Shown: one piece after another, positions 9,259 through 17,757 of the stretch | Numbering within the stretch: position 1 is the first letter of the stretch | How the letters are laid out: the number at the start of each line of letters is the position of its first letter | Assembly: GCA_012799055.1 (NCBI GenBank) | Contig: JAAZMA010000361.1 | Location: 1 to 34,669 of the forward strand | DNA length: 34,669 nucleotides | Source of the DNA: Tissierellia bacterium | GTDB lineage: Bacteria > Bacillota > Clostridia > Tissierellales > Tepidimicrobiaceae | Direction of reading: 5' to 3' | The notes under the pieces: model-generated | The model's database searches: none | Told to the model about the DNA's origin: nothing | The model's input: only the letters and a program-made list of their open reading frames with translations | Program-made: the position numbers and the translations under genes

Positions 9259-9438
9259 ATGGCGGAAATTAAAGTAAGAGAGAATGAATCTCTTGATGAT
9301 GCACTTAGAAGGTTTAAAAGACAATGTGCACGTTCAGGTGTTCTTTATGAATATAGAAAAAGAGAGCATTATGAAAAACCAAGTGTAAGAAAGAAAAAGA
9401 AATCCGAAGCAGCTAGAAGGAAAAAACATAGGTATTAA
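9259..9438 (+). CDS. rpsU: 30S ribosomal protein S21
   Basis: Small-subunit protein near the mRNA exit/anti-SD region, involved in initiation. The ORF track begins at ATG 9232, but GGGGAGGGAG sits just before the ATG at 9259, giving [22 protein letters not shown], the canonical N-terminus. At 59 aa the length is normal, with the Arg/Lys-rich tail ([16 protein letters not shown]). It is followed by yqeY after 26 nt, the common Firmicutes rpsU-yqeY pair. It has its own promoter and an upstream leader with a palindrome. Confidence 0.97.
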   Translation: MAEIKVRENESLDDALRRFKRQCARSGVLYEYRKREHYEKPSVRKKKKSEAARRKKHRY

Positions 9439-9464
9439 TATGATAAAAGTGAGAAGGTGTATTT

Positions 9465-9908
9465 ATGTCCCTGAAACAAAAACTTATGGAAGATTTGAAA
9501 ACTTCTATGAAAAACAAAGATTCCATTAGAAAAAATACTATTACTATGGTTAGAGCAGCTATAAAGCAAAAGGAAGTTGACGAAAGAATTGAATTAAATA
9601 ATGAAGAAATAATAGAAATAATCTCAAAACAATTAAAAGAAAAGAAAAATGCAATTGAAGACTTTAAAAAAGGGGAACGACAAGATTTAGTGGAATTAAC
9701 AGAAAAGGAAATGGAAATTTTATTAGAATATTTACCGAAACAATTAACTGAAGAAGAAATTGAGAAAATAGTTAGAGAAACAATTGAAGAAGTAGAAGCT
9801 AAATCTATGAAGGATATAGGAATTATAATGAAATCTGTAATGCCTAAGGTTAAAGGCAGAGCAGATGGAGGTACTGTTAATAAAATAGCAAGAAAAATAT
9901 TAGAATAA
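9465..9908 (+). CDS. yqeY: GatB/YqeY domain-containing protein
   Basis: A 147 aa stand-alone protein of the GatB/YqeY family, related to the C-terminal tRNA-binding tail of the amidotransferase subunit GatB; its own function is not well established. Seen here: an N-terminal helical region (SLKQKLMEDLKTSMKNKD; TITMVRAAIKQKEVD), the family block LLEYLPKQLTEEEIEKIV, and MKSVMPKVKGRADGGTVNKIARKIL at the end. The ATG is preceded by GAGAAGGTG. It is co-transcribed with rpsU and ended by a clear terminator. Confidence 0.93.
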   Translation: MSLKQKLMEDLKTSMKNKDSIRKNTITMVRAAIKQKEVDERIELNNEEIIEIISKQLKEKKNAIEDFKKGERQDLVELTEKEMEILLEYLPKQLTEEEIEKIVRETIEEVEAKSMKDIGIIMKSVMPKVKGRADGGTVNKIARKILE

Positions 9909-9933
9909 ACCTGGGGCGACCCAGGTTTTTATT
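9908..9933 (+). terminator. Rho-independent terminator of rpsU-yqeY
   Basis: An 8-bp stem AACCTGGG / CCCAGGTT closed by a GCGA (GNRA) tetraloop, followed by TTTATT. The left arm overlaps the last base of the yqeY stop codon. Confidence 0.88.
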
Positions 9934-9948
9934 ATAATAAAATATTTA

Positions 9949-9977
9949 TTGTATTTCACCTTGGGTATCAATATAAT
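9949..9977 (+). promoter_or_regulatory. Candidate promoter for the NfeD-FloA module
   Basis: TTGTAT (9949-9954), 17 nt, TATAAT (9972-9977), just after the yqeY terminator and about 20 nt before the nfeD gene. The -10 is perfect; the -35 is weak (3 of 6). Confidence 0.5.
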
Positions 9978-9998
9978 GAATATAAGGGGGTGAATTTA

Positions 9999-11282
9999 TT
10001 GAAGAAGACTAGAACTTCTATATTATTATTTTTAATTATTATTTTATTTTATACCAATGTATTTGCAGAAAATAAAGGAGATGTGTATATAATTCCTTTA
10101 AAAGGAGAAATTAACAAAGCTAGCTATAATTATTTAAGCTCAGTTTTAAAAGATATAGAAAAAAAATCTCCTTCGGCAATTATATTTGAAATTGATACCT
10201 ACGGTGGTCTTATTAATGAAGCTGAAAAAATAAAAAATCTGATTATAGATTTAAAAACACCCACTATAGCCTATGTTAATACAAAGGCTATATCAGCAGG
10301 AGTGTTAATTACTATTTCGTCAGAAAAAGTTGTTATGTCTAAATCTTCTACTATTGGTTCAGCAGAAACTATACCAAATACGGAAAAAATAATGTCTATG
10401 TGGAGAGGTATTTTAAGAGATGTGGCACAATATAGGGGAAGGGATGCTAAAATAATTGAAGCCATGGCAGATAAGAATATTTATATTGAAGGAATATCAA
10501 AAAAGGGAGAACTTCTAAATTTAACGGGAAATGAAGCCTTAGAATATGGTGTTTGTGATTTAGTATCTAATGATTATGAAGAAATCCTTAAAGCTTTTAA
10601 TATATCTTATAGTAATGTGGTGAAATTAGAAGAAAATTTAGAATTAAAATTAGCTAGAACATTGGCAAATCCTTATATAGGTACATTATTATTGACTATA
10701 GGGTTTATAGGCATGATAATAGAAGTATTTACTCCAGGTTTTGGAATTGGAGGAACCATTAGTATAATAGCCTTTGGACTTTTTTTCGGAGGTAATATAA
10801 TTGCGGGACATTCACAATGGACTTCCCTTGCTATATTTGTTACAGGTTTAATTTTATTAATAATCGAGGCTATAATTCCAGGTTTTGGTTTACCAGGTAT
10901 ATCTGGTATAATATTAATTCTTGCAGGAACAATTTTAGCAATGGGCACAGTTTCATCTGCGCTTATATCTTTAAGTATAGCTATTATTATTACAGCCATA
11001 ATAACCATATTATTAGTAAAATACGGGAATAAAAGTCCTCGCTTTAATAATATTATTTTAAGTACTTCTCAAAAGGATGAAGAAGGATATCTTAGTACTA
11101 CTACACATGAGGAGTATTTAGGGAAAACAGGTATTAGTATATCGGAACTTCGCCCTTCTGGGATTATTGAAATAGATGGAAAAAGATTAGATGCATTATC
11201 TGAGGGAGTTTTTATACCTAGGGAGTCTAAAGTTAAAGTTGTAAGGGTAGAAGGTTCAAAAATAATTGTAAGGAGGGTTTAA
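9999..11282 (+). CDS. NfeD family membrane protein with ClpP-like serine protease domain
   Basis: A long-form NfeD protein (about 427 aa), a family genetically coupled to flotillins. The ORF track starts at GTG 9990, but AAGGGGGTG (9984-9992) is the SD and the TTG at 9999 follows at good spacing. In order: an N-terminal signal/TM segment ([17 protein letters not shown]), a ClpP/crotonase-fold domain (about 25-215) with FEIDTYGG and [15 protein letters not shown], whose serine is the likely nucleophile, then TIGSAE; several TM helices (about 225-345); and a C-terminal OB-fold NfeD domain ([22 protein letters not shown]). The substrate is unknown. The stop lies 1 nt before floA, whose SD is inside this gene's end. 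Confidence 0.92.
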   Translation: MKKTRTSILLFLIIILFYTNVFAENKGDVYIIPLKGEINKASYNYLSSVLKDIEKKSPSAIIFEIDTYGGLINEAEKIKNLIIDLKTPTIAYVNTKAISAGVLITISSEKVVMSKSSTIGSAETIPNTEKIMSMWRGILRDVAQYRGRDAKIIEAMADKNIYIEGISKKGELLNLTGNEALEYGVCDLVSNDYEEILKAFNISYSNVVKLEENLELKLARTLANPYIGTLLLTIGFIGMIIEVFTPGFGIGGTISIIAFGLFFGGNIIAGHSQWTSLAIFVTGLILLIIEAIIPGFGLPGISGIILILAGTILAMGTVSSALISLSIAIIITAIITILLVKYGNKSPRFNNIILSTSQKDEEGYLSTTTHEEYLGKTGISISELRPSGIIEIDGKRLDALSEGVFIPRESKVKVVRVEGSKIIVRRV

Positions 11283-11283
11283 T

Positions 11284-12255
11284 ATGCCAGCAGCTTTTAC
11301 TATTGGAATTGCAGCATTAATAATTATTTTGGTGATTTTGTTTTTTACTTTTATTCCAGTTGGACTATGGATAACAGCCCATTTTTCAGGAGTAAAAATT
11401 AAAATTGGTACTTTAATTGGCATGAGACTTAGACGGGTAGTACCTTCTAGAATAGTAAATCCTATGATAAAGGCTACAAAAGCAGGATTAACTATAGGAG
11501 TAGACAAATTGGAAGCTCATCACTTAGCAGGGGGTAATGTTAACACATTAGTAGATGCATTAATTGCAGCCCAAAGGGCTAATATACCCTTAGAATTTGA
11601 AAGGGCCGCTGCAATTGATTTAGCAGGGAGAAATGTATTAGAAGCAGTTCAAGTTAGTGTAAATCCTAAGGTAATAGAAACTCCACAAATTGCAGCAGTA
11701 TCTAAGGATGGTATTGAAGTAATTGTTAAAGCCAGAGTTACTGTAAGAGCTAATATAGAAAGGCTAGTAGGTGGAGCAGGTGAAGAAACTATAATAGCCA
11801 GAGTTGGAGAAGGAATTGTTACAACTGTAGGTAGTTCTGAAACTCATAAAGATGTATTGGAAAACCCAGATTCCATATCCCAAACTGTTTTAGACAAAGG
11901 ATTAGATTCAGGAACGGCTTTTGAAATACTGTCCATAGATATTGCAGATGTTGATGTAGGTAGAAATATAGGAGCTAAATTACAAACTGATCAAGCAGAA
12001 GCAGATAAGCGAATAGCTCAAGCTAAGGCAGAAGAAAGAAGAGCTATGGCAGTTGCTAAAGAACAAGAAATGGTGGCGGAAGTTCAAGCTATGAAGGCCA
12101 AAGTAGTAGAGGCAGAGGCAGAAGTGCCATTAGCTATAGCCAATGCTTTAAAAGAAGGAAATATGGGATTTATGGATTATTATAATATGAGAAATATATT
12201 AGCAGATACAGATATGAGAGAATCCATATCCAAAATGACTGATGAGGATAAGTAA
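11284..12255 (+). CDS. floA: Flotillin-like protein FloA
   Basis: Membrane scaffold protein that organises functional membrane microdomains. The 323 aa protein has an N-terminal membrane hairpin ([24 protein letters not shown]), a PHB/SPFH domain ([25 protein letters not shown] ... [24 protein letters not shown]) and a C-terminal coiled coil rich in Ala, Glu and Lys ([48 protein letters not shown]), all typical of FloA. It starts 1 nt after the NfeD stop, using GGAGGGTTTAAT as its ribosome binding region, which suggests coupled, roughly equal expression of the two partners. Confidence 0.97.
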   Translation: MPAAFTIGIAALIIILVILFFTFIPVGLWITAHFSGVKIKIGTLIGMRLRRVVPSRIVNPMIKATKAGLTIGVDKLEAHHLAGGNVNTLVDALIAAQRANIPLEFERAAAIDLAGRNVLEAVQVSVNPKVIETPQIAAVSKDGIEVIVKARVTVRANIERLVGGAGEETIIARVGEGIVTTVGSSETHKDVLENPDSISQTVLDKGLDSGTAFEILSIDIADVDVGRNIGAKLQTDQAEADKRIAQAKAEERRAMAVAKEQEMVAEVQAMKAKVVEAEAEVPLAIANALKEGNMGFMDYYNMRNILADTDMRESISKMTDEDK

Positions 12256-12273
12256 TAAAATGGAGGGGATAAT

Positions 12274-12651
12274 ATGTTCCCAAGAAGTATATTCTACCTT
12301 ATATTAATATTAATTATAGATTTAATTTTAAAAAGTATTAAGGACAAAAAAAAGATTCAAGGAGAAAAAGAAAATAAAAAGACGGAAATCCCCAAAAAAG
12401 TAAAAGCTTATAAGGAGCCAGAAAAAACTCCTAAAAGAGAAAAAACACAAGTTTTTAAATCAGACAAATCTTTAGAAATGAAATCTTGGGAAGAACCGTT
12501 TTCAAAGGTATATAGTGAAAATCAAGATGAAATAGGAGCAAAAAAGACAACTATTAAAAGAGAAAAGGTTTTTGAAGCAAAAAAAGAAGATATAATAAAA
12601 GGTATAATATATTCTGAAATTTTGTCTAAACCTAAAAGTTTAAGAAGGTAA
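12274..12651 (+). CDS. Small lysine-rich membrane protein of unknown function
   Basis: I do not recognise this 125 aa protein. It has one N-terminal membrane helix (about residues 5-20, IFYLILILIIDLILK) followed directly by a strongly charged, Lys/Glu-rich, probably disordered region (about 24-100) with many Pro and Thr. A short C-terminal motif is left (KEDIIKGIIYSEILSKPKSLRR), which may be an amphipathic helix. Predicted topology is a short anchor with a basic cytoplasmic tail. It follows floA by 18 nt with a GGAGGGG ribosome binding site and is closed by a terminator, so it is the last gene of the NfeD-FloA unit. B. subtilis has a small unrelated-looking gene (yqfB) at this place. Confidence 0.75.
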   Translation: MFPRSIFYLILILIIDLILKSIKDKKKIQGEKENKKTEIPKKVKAYKEPEKTPKREKTQVFKSDKSLEMKSWEEPFSKVYSENQDEIGAKKTTIKREKVFEAKKEDIIKGIIYSEILSKPKSLRR

Positions 12652-12685
12652 AAATGCAAGGGGCCTTAGCCTCTTGCATTTTTCT
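12650..12685 (+). terminator. Rho-independent terminator of the NfeD-FloA operon
   Basis: AAAAATGCAAGGGG / CCTCTTGCATTTTT stem of 14 pairs (one G-T) with a CCTTAG loop and a 3' T run. It begins in the stop codon of the small membrane-protein gene. Confidence 0.88.
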
Positions 12686-12699
12686 TAATTTCATTTAAT

Positions 12700-12728
12700 G
12701 AATACCCCTATTAATTTAAGCATAAAAT
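12700..12728 (+). promoter_or_regulatory. Putative sigma-E-type sporulation promoter for yqfC-yqfD
   Basis: GAATACC (12700-12706), 14 nt, CATAAAAT (12721-12728), compared with the sigma-E consensus KMATATT-N14/15-CATACAMT. The -10 matches 7 of 8 and the -35 5 of 7. Transcription would begin just before the SD (near 12735), giving an unusually short leader, which lowers confidence. In B. subtilis yqfC and yqfD belong to the mother-cell sigma-E regulon. Confidence 0.45.
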
Positions 12729-12745
12729 TATTTAGGGGGGGTTAA

Positions 12746-13024
12746 ATGAAAAATAAAATGGATAATTTAAAATATAATATATCAGAAGCTTTAGAACTAC
12801 CTAAAGATATAGTTATGGACTTGCCGAAAATAACTATAATTGGAAATATACAAATCAATATATTAAATCATAAAGGAATTATTGAATATACTGAAAACAC
12901 CCTGAGAATTAATTCTTCTATTGGAATAATAAAAATTGAGGGTACAAAGCTGGAGTTAAAAACCATACTACAAGAAGAAATAATAGCTATTGGAAATATT
13001 GAAAGTTTAGAAATAATAGTTTGA
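12746..13024 (+). CDS. yqfC: Sporulation protein YqfC
   Basis: A small (92 aa) protein conserved in endospore formers; its molecular role is unknown. It matches the family in length and in the pattern ELPKDIVMDLPKITIIGNIQINILNHKGIIEYT followed by INSSIGIIKIEGTKLELKTI and a final I/V-rich strand. No signal peptide or TM segment is seen. The SD is an unusually long G run (AGGGGGGG). Its stop overlaps the SD of yqfD, so the pair is translationally coupled. Confidence 0.92.
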   Translation: MKNKMDNLKYNISEALELPKDIVMDLPKITIIGNIQINILNHKGIIEYTENTLRINSSIGIIKIEGTKLELKTILQEEIIAIGNIESLEIIV

Positions 13025-13035
13025 GGGGTGTACTT

Positions 13036-14217
13036 ATGGGAATTATAAAAATATGGCTTTATTTAAAAGGATATGTTATTATTAAAATTGAAGGATTAAC
13101 CTTAGAAAGATTTTTAAACTTAGCTGCTACTAAAGATATATATTTATGGGATATAAAGAGAATAGATTATACCATATTAAAAATGAAAACCACCATAGAA
13201 GGTTTTAAATCCTTAAAGGAAATAGTAAAAAAGGTAGGATGTCAAGTAGAGATAATAGATAAAATCGGTCTGCCTTTTATTTTGTATAAATTCAGAAATA
13301 GAAAAATGTTGGGAATTGGAATTGTCATTTTCTTAATATTGGTAATGTTTCTCTCATCTATTGTTTGGGATATTGAGATTATAGGTAATTCCATAATTGA
13401 TACTCAAGACATTATAAAATTTTTAGAAAATGAAAATATTAAATTAGGTATGATAAAATACAAAATAGACAAGGATTATATTGAAGAATTGATCCTAAAC
13501 CAATTTGAGATTTTTTCTTTTGTAAACATAGAAACAAAGGGAACTAAATTAATATTAGAAGTAAAGGAGCAGACTTTGCCGCCGGAACAATTGGATATGT
13601 CTATTCCATGCAATATAGTAGCTAATAAAAAAGGAGTAATAATAAAAGCCATAGCAAGAAATGGGAAAACCTTAGTAAGAAAAGGGGATATAGTTGAGAA
13701 GGGACAAATACTTATTACTGGTATAATTGATAGAGAAGACGAATATACATTGGTTCATTCTGAGGGGGAAGTATTGGCCTATACTAGATATTCTATAAAA
13801 GTAGAGGAACCAATTATTAAAACCATAAAAGAAGAGACTGGGGAAGTTATAAAATTTCAAGAAATTAAAATAGGTAAAAAAGCATTTCAATTATTTAAAG
13901 AAGAAATACCTTTTAAATATTATAATGAAAATATAAAAGAAATAGATTTTTTCAAAAACAAAATTAAATTACCTTTTAAAATCTTTACCCATGAATATAA
14001 AGAGGTGGAGTTAAAAGAAATTAAACAAAATATAGATTTTCTTAAAAAATCCACTTATATTCAAGGAGTTTTAGAATTAAATGAAAAAATTCCTGAAGAT
14101 GCTAAAATTCAATCTAAAGATGTAAAATATTATATAAACGAAGGGATATTATCCACTTATATAGTTATTGAAACAATTGAGGATATTGGAGAAAAACATA
14201 TGATTAACATAAACTAA
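13036..14217 (+). CDS. yqfD: Sporulation protein YqfD
   Basis: A sporulation-specific membrane protein of unknown mechanism. The ORF track starts at TTG 13021, but AGGGGTG (13024-13030) directs the ATG at 13036, giving MGIIKIWLYLKGYV (393 aa). It has a soluble N-terminal part with KIEGLTLERFLNLA, one TM helix (about 92-112, MLGIGIVIFLILVMFLSSIVW), then an extracytoplasmic region resembling POTRA/FtsQ (EIIGNSIIDTQDIIKFLE) and the family block RKGDIVEKGQILITGIID with SEGEVLAYTRYSI. It lies between yqfC and phoH, as in B. subtilis. Confidence 0.94.
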   Translation: MGIIKIWLYLKGYVIIKIEGLTLERFLNLAATKDIYLWDIKRIDYTILKMKTTIEGFKSLKEIVKKVGCQVEIIDKIGLPFILYKFRNRKMLGIGIVIFLILVMFLSSIVWDIEIIGNSIIDTQDIIKFLENENIKLGMIKYKIDKDYIEELILNQFEIFSFVNIETKGTKLILEVKEQTLPPEQLDMSIPCNIVANKKGVIIKAIARNGKTLVRKGDIVEKGQILITGIIDREDEYTLVHSEGEVLAYTRYSIKVEEPIIKTIKEETGEVIKFQEIKIGKKAFQLFKEEIPFKYYNENIKEIDFFKNKIKLPFKIFTHEYKEVELKEIKQNIDFLKKSTYIQGVLELNEKIPEDAKIQSKDVKYYINEGILSTYIVIETIEDIGEKHMININ

Positions 14218-14230
14218 GGGAGGCTTTAAT

Positions 14231-15205
14231 TTGGCTAAAAATAAATATGAAAGAAAGATAACAATAAATGATAATAAAATTATTGCAGAATTATTTGGGC
14301 AACTAGATGAAAATGTAAAAACAATTGAAAAAGAATTAAATATTGAAATTTTGTTAAGAGAAGGGAAAATTATTTTAATAGGAGATAAATTGTCTACAGA
14401 ATTAGGAGAAAGATTAATAGAAAAGTTAATAGAGATAATTAAAACTCAAAAAAGGCTTACTAAACACGATCTTATATATACCATTCAATTAATACTTGAA
14501 GGCAAGGAAGAAAACGTAAAAGATTTATTAAATGATATAGTATGTATAACTGCTTCTGGAAAAAGCATTAAACCTAAGACTTTAGGACAAAAAAGATATG
14601 TAGATGGTATTAAAAATAATGATATAGTATTTGGTATTGGTCCTGCAGGCACAGGCAAAACTTATTTGGCCATGGCTATGGCTGTAAATGCTTTTAAAAA
14701 TAAAGAAGTAAATAGGATAATTTTAACTAGACCAGCGGTGGAGGCTGGGGAAAGTTTAGGATTTTTACCAGGAGATTTGCAAGAAAAAGTAGATCCTTAT
14801 TTAAGACCAATTTATGATGCATTATTTGATATACTAGGTTTTGAAACTTATTTAAAATTAATGGAAAAAGGTTTAATAGAAGTGGCGCCTTTGGCATATA
14901 TGAGGGGCAGGACTTTGGATTCAGCTTATGTAATACTAGATGAAGCTCAAAACACAACTAATGAACAGATGAAAATGTTTTTAACTAGATTAGGTTTTGG
15001 GTCAAAGGCTATAATAACTGGTGATATTACCCAAATAGATTTGCCAAGAGGTAGGACCTCTGGCTTAGTAACAGCATCTAAGATTCTTGAAGATGTAGAG
15101 GGTATAGATATGGTACATTTAACTAAATACGATATAGTTAGACATCCTTTGGTTCAAAAAATCATTGAAGCCTATGATAAATATGAATCTAAAGGAGATA
15201 GATAA
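14231..15205 (+). CDS. phoH: PhoH family ATPase
   Basis: Cytoplasmic P-loop ATPase related to the N-terminal half of RecD-like helicases; linked to RNA metabolism and usually found next to ybeY. At 324 aa it has typical length. Visible motifs are Walker A GPAGTGKTYLA (about residue 139), ILTRPAVEAGESLGFLPGDLQEKVDPYLRP, Walker B YVILDEAQNTT, MFLTRLGFGSKAIITGD and a terminal IVRHPLVQKIIEAYDKYE. An N-terminal KH-like region precedes the ATPase. The start is TTG with GGGAGG 7 nt upstream. Confidence 0.96.
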   Translation: MAKNKYERKITINDNKIIAELFGQLDENVKTIEKELNIEILLREGKIILIGDKLSTELGERLIEKLIEIIKTQKRLTKHDLIYTIQLILEGKEENVKDLLNDIVCITASGKSIKPKTLGQKRYVDGIKNNDIVFGIGPAGTGKTYLAMAMAVNAFKNKEVNRIILTRPAVEAGESLGFLPGDLQEKVDPYLRPIYDALFDILGFETYLKLMEKGLIEVAPLAYMRGRTLDSAYVILDEAQNTTNEQMKMFLTRLGFGSKAIITGDITQIDLPRGRTSGLVTASKILEDVEGIDMVHLTKYDIVRHPLVQKIIEAYDKYESKGDR

Positions 15206-15219
15206 GGGGGAAAACCCAA

Positions 15220-17298
15220 ATGAAACAAAAAAGGGAATATAAGAGAAATAAAAAGCTTAGTATAAAAAATAAAAAAACCTATATTAATGGATTATTGCTT
15301 TTAGTCTTTACAGCAGTTCTTTTTTTTATCACTATTCAAAAGGTGGAAACTAAAAGAATAGATGTTAAGGTTGGAGACGAAGCCCCATTAGAAATTAGAG
15401 CTACAAAGGAAATAGAAGACAAACATGCCACTGAAAAATTAAAAAGAGAAGCATATGCTTCAGTGGAGCCTAGATATAGGATAAGTCCTTCAGTTCAAAT
15501 GACTATGAAATCTAATATTAGGGAATTTTTCAATAAAATTAGAGAACTTCAGGAGGATGAATCTATTTCCATATCTAAGAAGGCGGAAATTTTAAGTGAA
15601 GAATCTAGAATACTTCTTTCAAAAAACGAATACTATACAGCACTAAAATTAAAACCAGAGGAGTTAGATAATTTTGAGAACAATATTAATGATTTAATTA
15701 ATCAAATTATGGGAGTTGGAATTAAAGAAGAAGATTTAGAATATGAAAAAGCTAATATTGAAAAGATTTTCGAAACTATGGATTTTTCTGAAAACAAAAA
15801 ACAATTAGGGGTAGCATTGTTAACTAATACTATTCAGGCAAATAAATTTATAGACGAAGAAGCTACCCAAAGAAGAAGAGAAGAAGAAATGGCAAAAGTA
15901 GAGCCAGTAATAATAAAGGAACATCAAGTAATTGTTAGAAAGGGAGACATTATTGATAGTAATGATTTAGCCTTAATTAAAGAATCAGGTTTACTTAAAG
16001 AAAAAGAAGGCTATGACAAGACCACTGTAATGGGAATAATACTATTAGTAGTATTATTACAATTAGTAGTCTTTGGTTATGTATATTTGTTTAATAAGGA
16101 AGTATTAGATGGGCATAAGTTATTGATTTTAACTTTAATAATAGTAACCACCATACTAATCTCTGAAGGAACTTATAGTATATCTCCTTATATAATGCCT
16201 GTCAGTACTGCTGCATTACTAGTAGCCATATTAATAGATATTAGATTGGCTTTAATAGTAAATATGTTTATTTCTTTTATATTAAGTTTTATTTTAAAAT
16301 TAGATGAGATTATTATAGCTATGCATTTAATTAGTGGTAGTATAGGAGCATATTTAGTAACTAAGCAACAGCAAAGATACAATATATTATTAAATGGTCT
16401 ACTAGTAGGTTTATTTAATGTATTAACTATAGTATCCTTTGGACTTATAAAGAAATTAGAATTAATAGATATATTGTCTAAATCTAGTTATGGTCTTCTA
16501 AATGGAGTTTTTTGTGGAGTGTTAACAATTGGCTCCCTACCTATTTGGGAGAATGTATTTGAAATAATTACCCCATTAAAACTACTAGAACTATCTAATC
16601 CTAATCAACCATTATTAAAAAGATTATTACTAGAAGCACCAGGCACTTATCACCATAGTATAGTTGTGGGAAATCTCAGTGAAAGGGCAGCTGAAGCCAT
16701 TGGAGCAGATCCATTAATAGCTAGGGTTGGCTCTTATTATCACGATATTGGTAAACTTAGTAGACCTTATTTTTTCAAAGAAAATCAATTAGGTCTAGAA
16801 AATCCCCATGATAAATTGCAGCCTAGTATGAGTACATTAATTATTACAAATCATGTTAAAGATGGAATTACATTGGCTAAACAACATAGGATTCCAAAGG
16901 AAATAATAGATATTATAGCTCAGCACCATGGAGATACTGCAGTAATGTTTTTTTATCATAAGGCAAAACAAAATGAAGAGAATATAGAAGTGAAAATAGA
17001 AGATTTTAGATATCCTGGTCCAAAGCCCCAGACAAAGGAAGCAGCCTTAGTAATGTTGGCAGATTCTACTGAGGCAGCAGTTAGGTCAATTAAAGAGCCT
17101 AATAAGAAAAATATTGAAGAAATGATAAGAAGTATTATAAAGGGTAAATTAGATGATGGGCAATTAGATGAATGTGATTTGACTTTAAAGGACTTAAATA
17201 CTATAGCCAATGCTTTTTCTTCTACAGTAATGGGAATATTCCATGAAAGAATAGAATATCCAGATTTAGATATGGAGAAAAATAAGGGAGAGATATAA
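15220..17298 (+). CDS. pgpH: HD-domain membrane phosphodiesterase PgpH (7TM-7TMR-HD family)
   Basis: Membrane protein whose characterised relative in Listeria hydrolyses cyclic di-AMP. The 692 aa protein is complete: one N-terminal TM helix (about 23-42), an extracellular 7TMR-HD sensor region (about 45-265, DVKVGDEAPLEIRATKEIED; EHQVIVRKGDII), seven TM helices (about 268-455), and a cytoplasmic HD domain with TYHHSIVVGNLSERAAEAIGAD, SYYHDIGKLSRP and IIAQHHGD carrying the metal-binding His/Asp residues. Its place between phoH and ybeY is the standard Firmicutes order. Confidence 0.95.
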   Translation: MKQKREYKRNKKLSIKNKKTYINGLLLLVFTAVLFFITIQKVETKRIDVKVGDEAPLEIRATKEIEDKHATEKLKREAYASVEPRYRISPSVQMTMKSNIREFFNKIRELQEDESISISKKAEILSEESRILLSKNEYYTALKLKPEELDNFENNINDLINQIMGVGIKEEDLEYEKANIEKIFETMDFSENKKQLGVALLTNTIQANKFIDEEATQRRREEEMAKVEPVIIKEHQVIVRKGDIIDSNDLALIKESGLLKEKEGYDKTTVMGIILLVVLLQLVVFGYVYLFNKEVLDGHKLLILTLIIVTTILISEGTYSISPYIMPVSTAALLVAILIDIRLALIVNMFISFILSFILKLDEIIIAMHLISGSIGAYLVTKQQQRYNILLNGLLVGLFNVLTIVSFGLIKKLELIDILSKSSYGLLNGVFCGVLTIGSLPIWENVFEIITPLKLLELSNPNQPLLKRLLLEAPGTYHHSIVVGNLSERAAEAIGADPLIARVGSYYHDIGKLSRPYFFKENQLGLENPHDKLQPSMSTLIITNHVKDGITLAKQHRIPKEIIDIIAQHHGDTAVMFFYHKAKQNEENIEVKIEDFRYPGPKPQTKEAALVMLADSTEAAVRSIKEPNKKNIEEMIRSIIKGKLDDGQLDECDLTLKDLNTIANAFSSTVMGIFHERIEYPDLDMEKNKGEI

Positions 17299-17757
17299 AT
17301 GGAAATATATATAGATAATAGACAAGACAAAATTGAAATAGATGAAAATATGGTAGAAATTTTAAAATTAGCAATTAAGGAATCTTTATTATTGGAAAAA
17401 GGTGCTACAGATTATGAAATAAGTATATCTATAGTAGATAATGTGGAAATACGACTACTAAATAGGGAGTATAGAAATATAGATAAAGAAACTGATGTAT
17501 TATCTTTTCCTTTAAATGATGAATTTGGGGATATACCTATGCTTGGAGATATAATAATTTCTGGAGAAAAAGCTTTAGAGCAATCTATAGAATATGGCCA
17601 TTCTTTAATTAGAGAAATGGCGTATTTAACAGTCCATAGTATGTTTCATCTTATGGGTTATGACCATATGGTAGATGAAGACAAAGCAATAATGAGAAAT
17701 AAAGAAAAGAAAGTAATGAACAATATTGGAATATTTAGAAAAAAAGGGGATGAATGA
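17299..17757 (+). CDS. ybeY: Endoribonuclease / rRNA maturation factor YbeY
   Basis: Single-strand endoribonuclease involved in 16S rRNA 3'-end maturation and ribosome quality control. At 152 aa it has normal length. The metal-binding signature is VHSMFHLMGYDHM (family consensus HGxLHLxGYDH), so all three zinc-binding histidines are present while the usual Gly is Ser. Also seen are NREYRNIDKETDVLSFPL and LGDIIISGEKA. The ATG immediately follows the pgpH stop, and its own TGA overlaps the next ATG (ATGA). Confidence 0.96.
   Translation: MEIYIDNRQDKIEIDENMVEILKLAIKESLLLEKGATDYEISISIVDNVEIRLLNREYRNIDKETDVLSFPLNDEFGDIPMLGDIIISGEKALEQSIEYGHSLIREMAYLTVHSMFHLMGYDHMVDEDKAIMRNKEKKVMNNIGIFRKKGDE

Noticed and set aside
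10673-11008. Long minus-strand ORF (111 aa), with others such as 30658-31008, 24906-25328, 26080-26538 and 16956-17330
   Set aside because: They lie antisense to clearly conserved genes, lack SD sequences and familiar motifs, and are typical shadows in an AT-rich genome. No minus-strand gene is supported anywhere in the window.
10817-11032. Plus-strand ORF of 71 aa inside the NfeD gene
   Set aside because: It is out of frame within the TM region of NfeD, has no SD, and its Tyr/Asn-rich composition is that of a frame-shifted shadow.
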